Source: Alkalihalobacillus sp. AL-G
GTDB lineage: Bacteria; Bacillota; Bacilli; Bacillales; Fictibacillaceae
Direction: 5' to 3'
Assembly (NCBI RefSeq): GCF_030643805.1
Contig: NZ_CP094656.1
Location: forward strand, 1,798,001 to 1,862,000
DNA length: 64,000 nucleotides
The notes beneath the pieces are model-generated. The model saw nothing but the letters and a program-made list of their open reading frames with translations, was not told the origin of the DNA and made no database searches. Shown here in pieces: positions 61,083 through 64,000 of the stretch (the stretch's first letter is position 1; each line of letters begins with the position of its first letter). The translations under genes were made by a program, and so were the position numbers.

Positions 61083-61346
61083 ATGATGAACATTAAACTA
61101 ATCAATATAGGATTTGGAAATATCGTTTCAGCAAACCGGATCATTTCGATCGTCAGTCCTGAATCAGCCCCAATAAAACGAATCGTCACAGATGCTAGGA
61201 CGCAGCATAAATTAATCGATGCGACCTACGGGAGGCGCACAAGAGCCGTCATTATTACAGATAGTGATCATGTGATCCTTTCTGCGGTACAACCAGAAAC
61301 CGTTGCCCAACGACTGCTCAATAAAGAGGATTTGACAGAAGAATAG
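61083..61346 (+). CDS. remA: Extracellular matrix regulator RemA
   Basis: An 87-residue DNA-binding protein of the RemA/DUF370 family. The sequence [26 protein letters not shown] and the [30 protein letters not shown] region are highly conserved. RemA activates biofilm-matrix and osmoprotection genes in B. subtilis. GCAGGAGGTC precedes two adjacent ATGs (61083 and 61086); either could start. Confidence 0.95.
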   Translation: MMNIKLINIGFGNIVSANRIISIVSPESAPIKRIVTDARTQHKLIDATYGRRTRAVIITDSDHVILSAVQPETVAQRLLNKEDLTEE

Positions 61347-61372
61347 AAGGTTAACTGAGGTGTAGAACAATA

Positions 61373-61987
61373 ATGAAAAAAGAACGAGGAATACTGTTTG
61401 TTTTATCCGGTCCTTCCGGAGTTGGAAAAGGAACGGTAAACCGATCATTACGAAATCAATGGAATGAACTTGAATATTCGATTTCCGTTACGACTCGCCA
61501 ACCGCGAGAAGGGGAACAGGATGGGGTTGATTATTTTTACAAGTCTAGAGAAACATTTGAAAAAATGATCGAACAAAATGAACTACTGGAATGGGCAGAA
61601 TATGTAGGCAATTACTATGGGACTCCTCTACAGTATGTGGAACACTCGCTTCAAAACGGTAAGGATGTTTTACTCGAGATAGAAGTCCAAGGGGCTCTGC
61701 AGGTTCGAAAACTCGTTCCCGAAGGAGTGTTCATTTTTCTCGTCCCACCAAGTCTGGATGAATTGAGAAATCGGATCGTCGGAAGAGGAACTGAAACAGA
61801 CGACCTGATTGAAAATCGAATGTTAGTTGCGAGAGAGGAATTGGAAATGATGGATCATTACGATTATGTCGTCGAGAATGATGAGATTCAATCTGCATGT
61901 GAACGAATAAAGGCGATTGCGAAAGCAGAACATTGTAAGAAAGATCGAATCAAAAAACAATACTTACGATTATTGGAGGTTGAATAA
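61373..61987 (+). CDS. gmk: Guanylate kinase
   Basis: A 204-residue GMP kinase. P-loop [16 protein letters not shown] near residue 10, GMP-binding [19 protein letters not shown] near 38, and the [13 protein letters not shown] lid region near 73. It supplies GDP for nucleotides, linked here with rpoZ as in most Firmicutes. The start follows TGAGGTGTAG. The next gene begins directly after its stop. Confidence 0.97.
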   Translation: MKKERGILFVLSGPSGVGKGTVNRSLRNQWNELEYSISVTTRQPREGEQDGVDYFYKSRETFEKMIEQNELLEWAEYVGNYYGTPLQYVEHSLQNGKDVLLEIEVQGALQVRKLVPEGVFIFLVPPSLDELRNRIVGRGTETDDLIENRMLVAREELEMMDHYDYVVENDEIQSACERIKAIAKAEHCKKDRIKKQYLRLLEVE

Positions 61988-62188
61988 ATGTTATATCCCT
62001 CAATTGATTCATTGATGGAAAAACTCGATTCCAAATATACCCTTGTGACCGTCTCAGCTAAACGAGCCCGGGTAATTCAACAGACAGAACAATACAATAT
62101 TGAAAATCCAAGGTCAAATAAGGCTGTCGGAATAGCTTTAGAGGAAATTAACAGTGGAAAGCTCAGTTATAAAACGATAACCGAGTAG
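61988..62188 (+). CDS. rpoZ: RNA polymerase omega subunit
   Basis: A 66-residue omega protein: [27 protein letters not shown] and the following [16 protein letters not shown] are the family blocks. It aids beta-prime folding and assembly. The ATG directly follows the gmk stop, with TTGGAGGTTG upstream inside gmk. Confidence 0.95.
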   Translation: MLYPSIDSLMEKLDSKYTLVTVSAKRARVIQQTEQYNIENPRSNKAVGIALEEINSGKLSYKTITE

Positions 62189-62260
62189 GTTGTTTACGTT
62201 TTTGGGGGAAAGCTCTTGAACATACAAGACGACTCCGATTTGTTACACTGAAGCTAGAGT

Positions 62261-62343
62261 ACGGGGCTGACTCAACAATCAGGTGTCAGGCATCTCCATT
62301 AATGGAGTGAGCCGGCCTCGTTTGAGTTGGTCCCGTTTTTTTC
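62261..62343 (+). terminator. Structured terminator-like element between rpoZ and coaBC
   Basis: ACGGGGCTGACTCAA (62261-62275) pairs along its full 15 bases with TTGAGTTGGTCCCGT (62322-62336), counting G-T pairs, and is followed by T7. The 46-base apical part has its own perfect palindrome CTCCATTAATGGAG (62294-62307) and AGGC/GCC complementarity. It may end gmk-rpoZ or act as a leader attenuator of coaBC. Confidence 0.75.
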
Positions 62344-62445
62344 AATTATAGAAGAGTAACTAACGATAATTGTAAATCGGATTGTTAAGCCTTTTATTAA
62401 CGATATTACTTTTTATATAAACCGATAGGGGAAGGTTGGTTGAAG

Positions 62446-63657
62446 ATGACGAACAAGAAGAACGTATTACTTTGTGTGACAGGTGGCATTGCTGTGTTTA
62501 AAGCAGCAGCATTGACAAGCCAGTTGAGTCAAAACGGCTATACTGTAAAAGTGATGATGACACAATCGGCTATGAAATTCGTTACACCTCTAACATTCCA
62601 AACCCTTTCCAGGAACCCAGTTTACCATGATACTTTCGATGAAAAGGATCCTTCTGGTGTCGCGCACATCGATTTAGCTGACTGGGCGGATCTCGTCGTA
62701 ATTGCACCTGCGACTGCTAATGTGATTGGAAAGACCGCCAATGGACTGGCCGACGACATGGTATCGACAACCCTGCTCGCCACCACCGCTCCAGTATTGA
62801 TAGCTCCTGCTATGAATGTACATATGTATGAGCATCCTGCTGTTAAGGCGAACATGGAACGGCTAGCGAATTATGGGTATCGCTTTATCGAGCCCGGCGA
62901 AGGTCTTTTAGCCTGCGGCTATGTCGGGAAAGGGCGACTCGCTGAACCTGATGAGATTCTTGCAGCGATCAAGCAATTTTTTAATGAACAATCAGAACAA
63001 CCACTACTCGGAAAACAAGTTATAATCACTGCGGGTCCAACACGCGAACAGGTCGACCCTGTCCGTTTTTTTACGAATCGATCATCAGGAAAAATGGGGT
63101 ACGCACTTGCCGAAGCAGCACAGGGGTTTGGTGCACAAGTAACACTGATCAGTGGACCGACATCATTGCCTGAACCGTTTGGAATCAACGTAATACAAGT
63201 AAAGAGTGCTGAGGAGATGTACAATGCGGTAATGAAGCGATACGAGTACGCAGACCTCATTATCAAATCAGCGGCAGTTGCAGATTATCGCCCAAAAGAG
63301 GTCTTGGCACAAAAGGTGAAAAAGAAAGACTCAGGACTAGCTATTGAAATGGAGCGTACAAAGGATATACTGCAGGAACTTGGCAAGTGCAAAACGAACC
63401 AGGTTTTAGTTGGATTCGCAGCTGAAACAGACCAAGTCGAAACGTATGCGCTGGAGAAACTTGAACGGAAGAACCTTGATATCATCGTCGCTAACAATGT
63501 CAGTGAGGTAGGCTCTGGATTTGAAGGGGATACGAACAAAGTGACGATTTTTGGAAATGATGGAACTCGAATTCAAAGTGATCTCGTTTCAAAAAAGGAG
63601 ATTGCTATGCTAGTCCTAAATGAGGCAATCCGTTATATAAGGAAAATTGGAAAATGA
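62446..63657 (+). CDS. coaBC: Bifunctional phosphopantothenoylcysteine decarboxylase / phosphopantothenate-cysteine ligase
   Basis: A protein of 403 residues. The N-terminal FMN decarboxylase domain (CoaC) has VLLCVTGGIAVFKAAAL, the catalytic His region VAHIDLADWADL near residue 70 and the substrate-clamp Cys region LLACGYVGKGRL near 154. The C-terminal CoaB ligase has VIITAGPTREQVDPVRFF near 190 and the SGKMGYALAEAA segment. In coenzyme A synthesis it follows the panE step encoded at 7654. ATG 62446 or in-frame TTG 62440 may start; GGGGAAGG lies upstream. The stop overlaps priA. Confidence 0.95.
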   Translation: MTNKKNVLLCVTGGIAVFKAAALTSQLSQNGYTVKVMMTQSAMKFVTPLTFQTLSRNPVYHDTFDEKDPSGVAHIDLADWADLVVIAPATANVIGKTANGLADDMVSTTLLATTAPVLIAPAMNVHMYEHPAVKANMERLANYGYRFIEPGEGLLACGYVGKGRLAEPDEILAAIKQFFNEQSEQPLLGKQVIITAGPTREQVDPVRFFTNRSSGKMGYALAEAAQGFGAQVTLISGPTSLPEPFGINVIQVKSAEEMYNAVMKRYEYADLIIKSAAVADYRPKEVLAQKVKKKDSGLAIEMERTKDILQELGKCKTNQVLVGFAAETDQVETYALEKLERKNLDIIVANNVSEVGSGFEGDTNKVTIFGNDGTRIQSDLVSKKEIAMLVLNEAIRYIRKIGK

Positions 63658-64000
63658 TTGCTGAGGTTATAGTAGATGTTCCTGCGATGGGGACCGATCG
63701 AGCGTTTGATTATGCTGTTCCCGATCATCTTAAGGAACTGATCAAAGACGGCATCCGAGTCATCGTCCCATTCGGACCGAGGAAGTTGACCGGATTTGTT
63801 GTCGCGATTAAGGAAAGTACTGACTTGAAACGTATAAAACCGATCATTGATGTCGTTGATTTGGCACCTGTCTTGAATGATGAATTGCTTCAGCTTGGTA
63901 AGTGGTTAGCTGATTCAACGCTTTGCTTTTTGCATTCCGCTTACCAGTCAATGCTACCCGCTGCCATGAAAATGAGTTATAAACGAAACATTCAGCTTAT
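63654..64000 (+). CDS. priA: Primosomal protein N' (PriA helicase), N-terminal part
   Basis: Partial gene open to the window end: 115 codons of an approximately 800-residue family. The N-terminal 3'-DNA-end binding domain is recognisable in IAEVIVDVPAMGTDRAFDYAVPD and RVIVPFGPRKLTGFVV, and TLCFLHSAYQSMLPAAMK follows. ATG 63654 overlaps the coaBC stop (ATGA). PriA restarts stalled replication forks. No helicase motifs are inside the window. Confidence 0.94.
   Translation, partial: MIAEVIVDVPAMGTDRAFDYAVPDHLKELIKDGIRVIVPFGPRKLTGFVVAIKESTDLKRIKPIIDVVDLAPVLNDELLQLGKWLADSTLCFLHSAYQSMLPAAMKMSYKRNIQL

Overview
The window is a chromosomal segment of an endospore-forming, low-to-moderate GC Firmicute of the family Bacillaceae. 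The evidence is gene content and order: rpmF, the mraZ-to-ftsZ division and cell-wall cluster with spoVD and spoVE inside it, spoIIGA-sigE-sigG, ylmCDEGH with sepF and divIVA, a T-box ileS, a PyrR-regulated pyr operon, and rqcH-yloB-yloC-remA-gmk-rpoZ-coaBC-priA. This closely follows Bacillus subtilis, with local differences. MurE carries the DNPR motif of meso-diaminopimelate-adding enzymes, and bshC indicates bacillithiol use. The genus cannot be fixed from the sequence alone. I see no tRNA, rRNA, transposase, prophage or CRISPR.

Layout. 1-10.6 kb: tmcAL (cut by the window edge), ylbN-rpmF behind a perfect sigma-A promoter, a crotonase-fold gene, rsfA, a GNAT gene, a three-gene biotin-dependent acyl-CoA carboxylase operon with a FadR-like palindrome inside it, then panE, a DUF3397 membrane protein and bshC. 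10.6-11.1 kb: a hairpin-rich non-coding element, a terminator and MraZ-type operator repeats. 11.1-29.2 kb: mraZ, rsmH, ftsL, pbpB, spoVD, murE, mraY, murD, spoVE, murB, divIB, two DUF881 genes, sbp, ftsA, ftsZ. The gene murG, normally between spoVE and murB, is absent and a terminator lies there instead. 29.2-32.3 kb: spoIIGA (pro-sigma-E protease), sigE, sigG. 32.4-36.4 kb: ylmC, ylmD, ylmE, sepF, ylmG, ylmH, divIVA. 36.4-42.0 kb: T-box ileS, a YteA/YlyA-family gene, lspA and an RluD-type pseudouridine synthase. 42.0-54.7 kb: pyrR-P-B-C-AA-AB-K-D-F-E with three PyrR attenuators, giving complete de novo UMP synthesis, plus a methyltransferase. 54.7-57.2 kb: two tiny membrane-peptide ORFs, a tandem repeat and rqcH on the minus strand. 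57.2-64 kb: calcium-type P-ATPase, yloC, remA, gmk, rpoZ, coaBC and the start of priA.

The genes are mostly housekeeping: peptidoglycan precursor synthesis, septum assembly, compartment-specific sporulation sigma factors, pyrimidine synthesis and translation quality control. I did not find an obvious undescribed multi-gene system. The unexplained signals are mainly non-coding. They are a branched RNA-like fold just upstream of spoVE, a 350-bp hairpin-rich element before mraZ, a 21-bp tandem-repeat family at two distant sites, a 20-bp-period array between the pyrR attenuator and pyrR, a promoter plus 14-bp hairpin before divIB, and a structured rpoZ-coaBC gap. Coding oddities are the missing murG, a pyrF whose only plausible start is CTG, and a crotonase lacking the usual first catalytic Glu and resembling ethylmalonyl-CoA decarboxylases, close to the acyl-CoA carboxylase.
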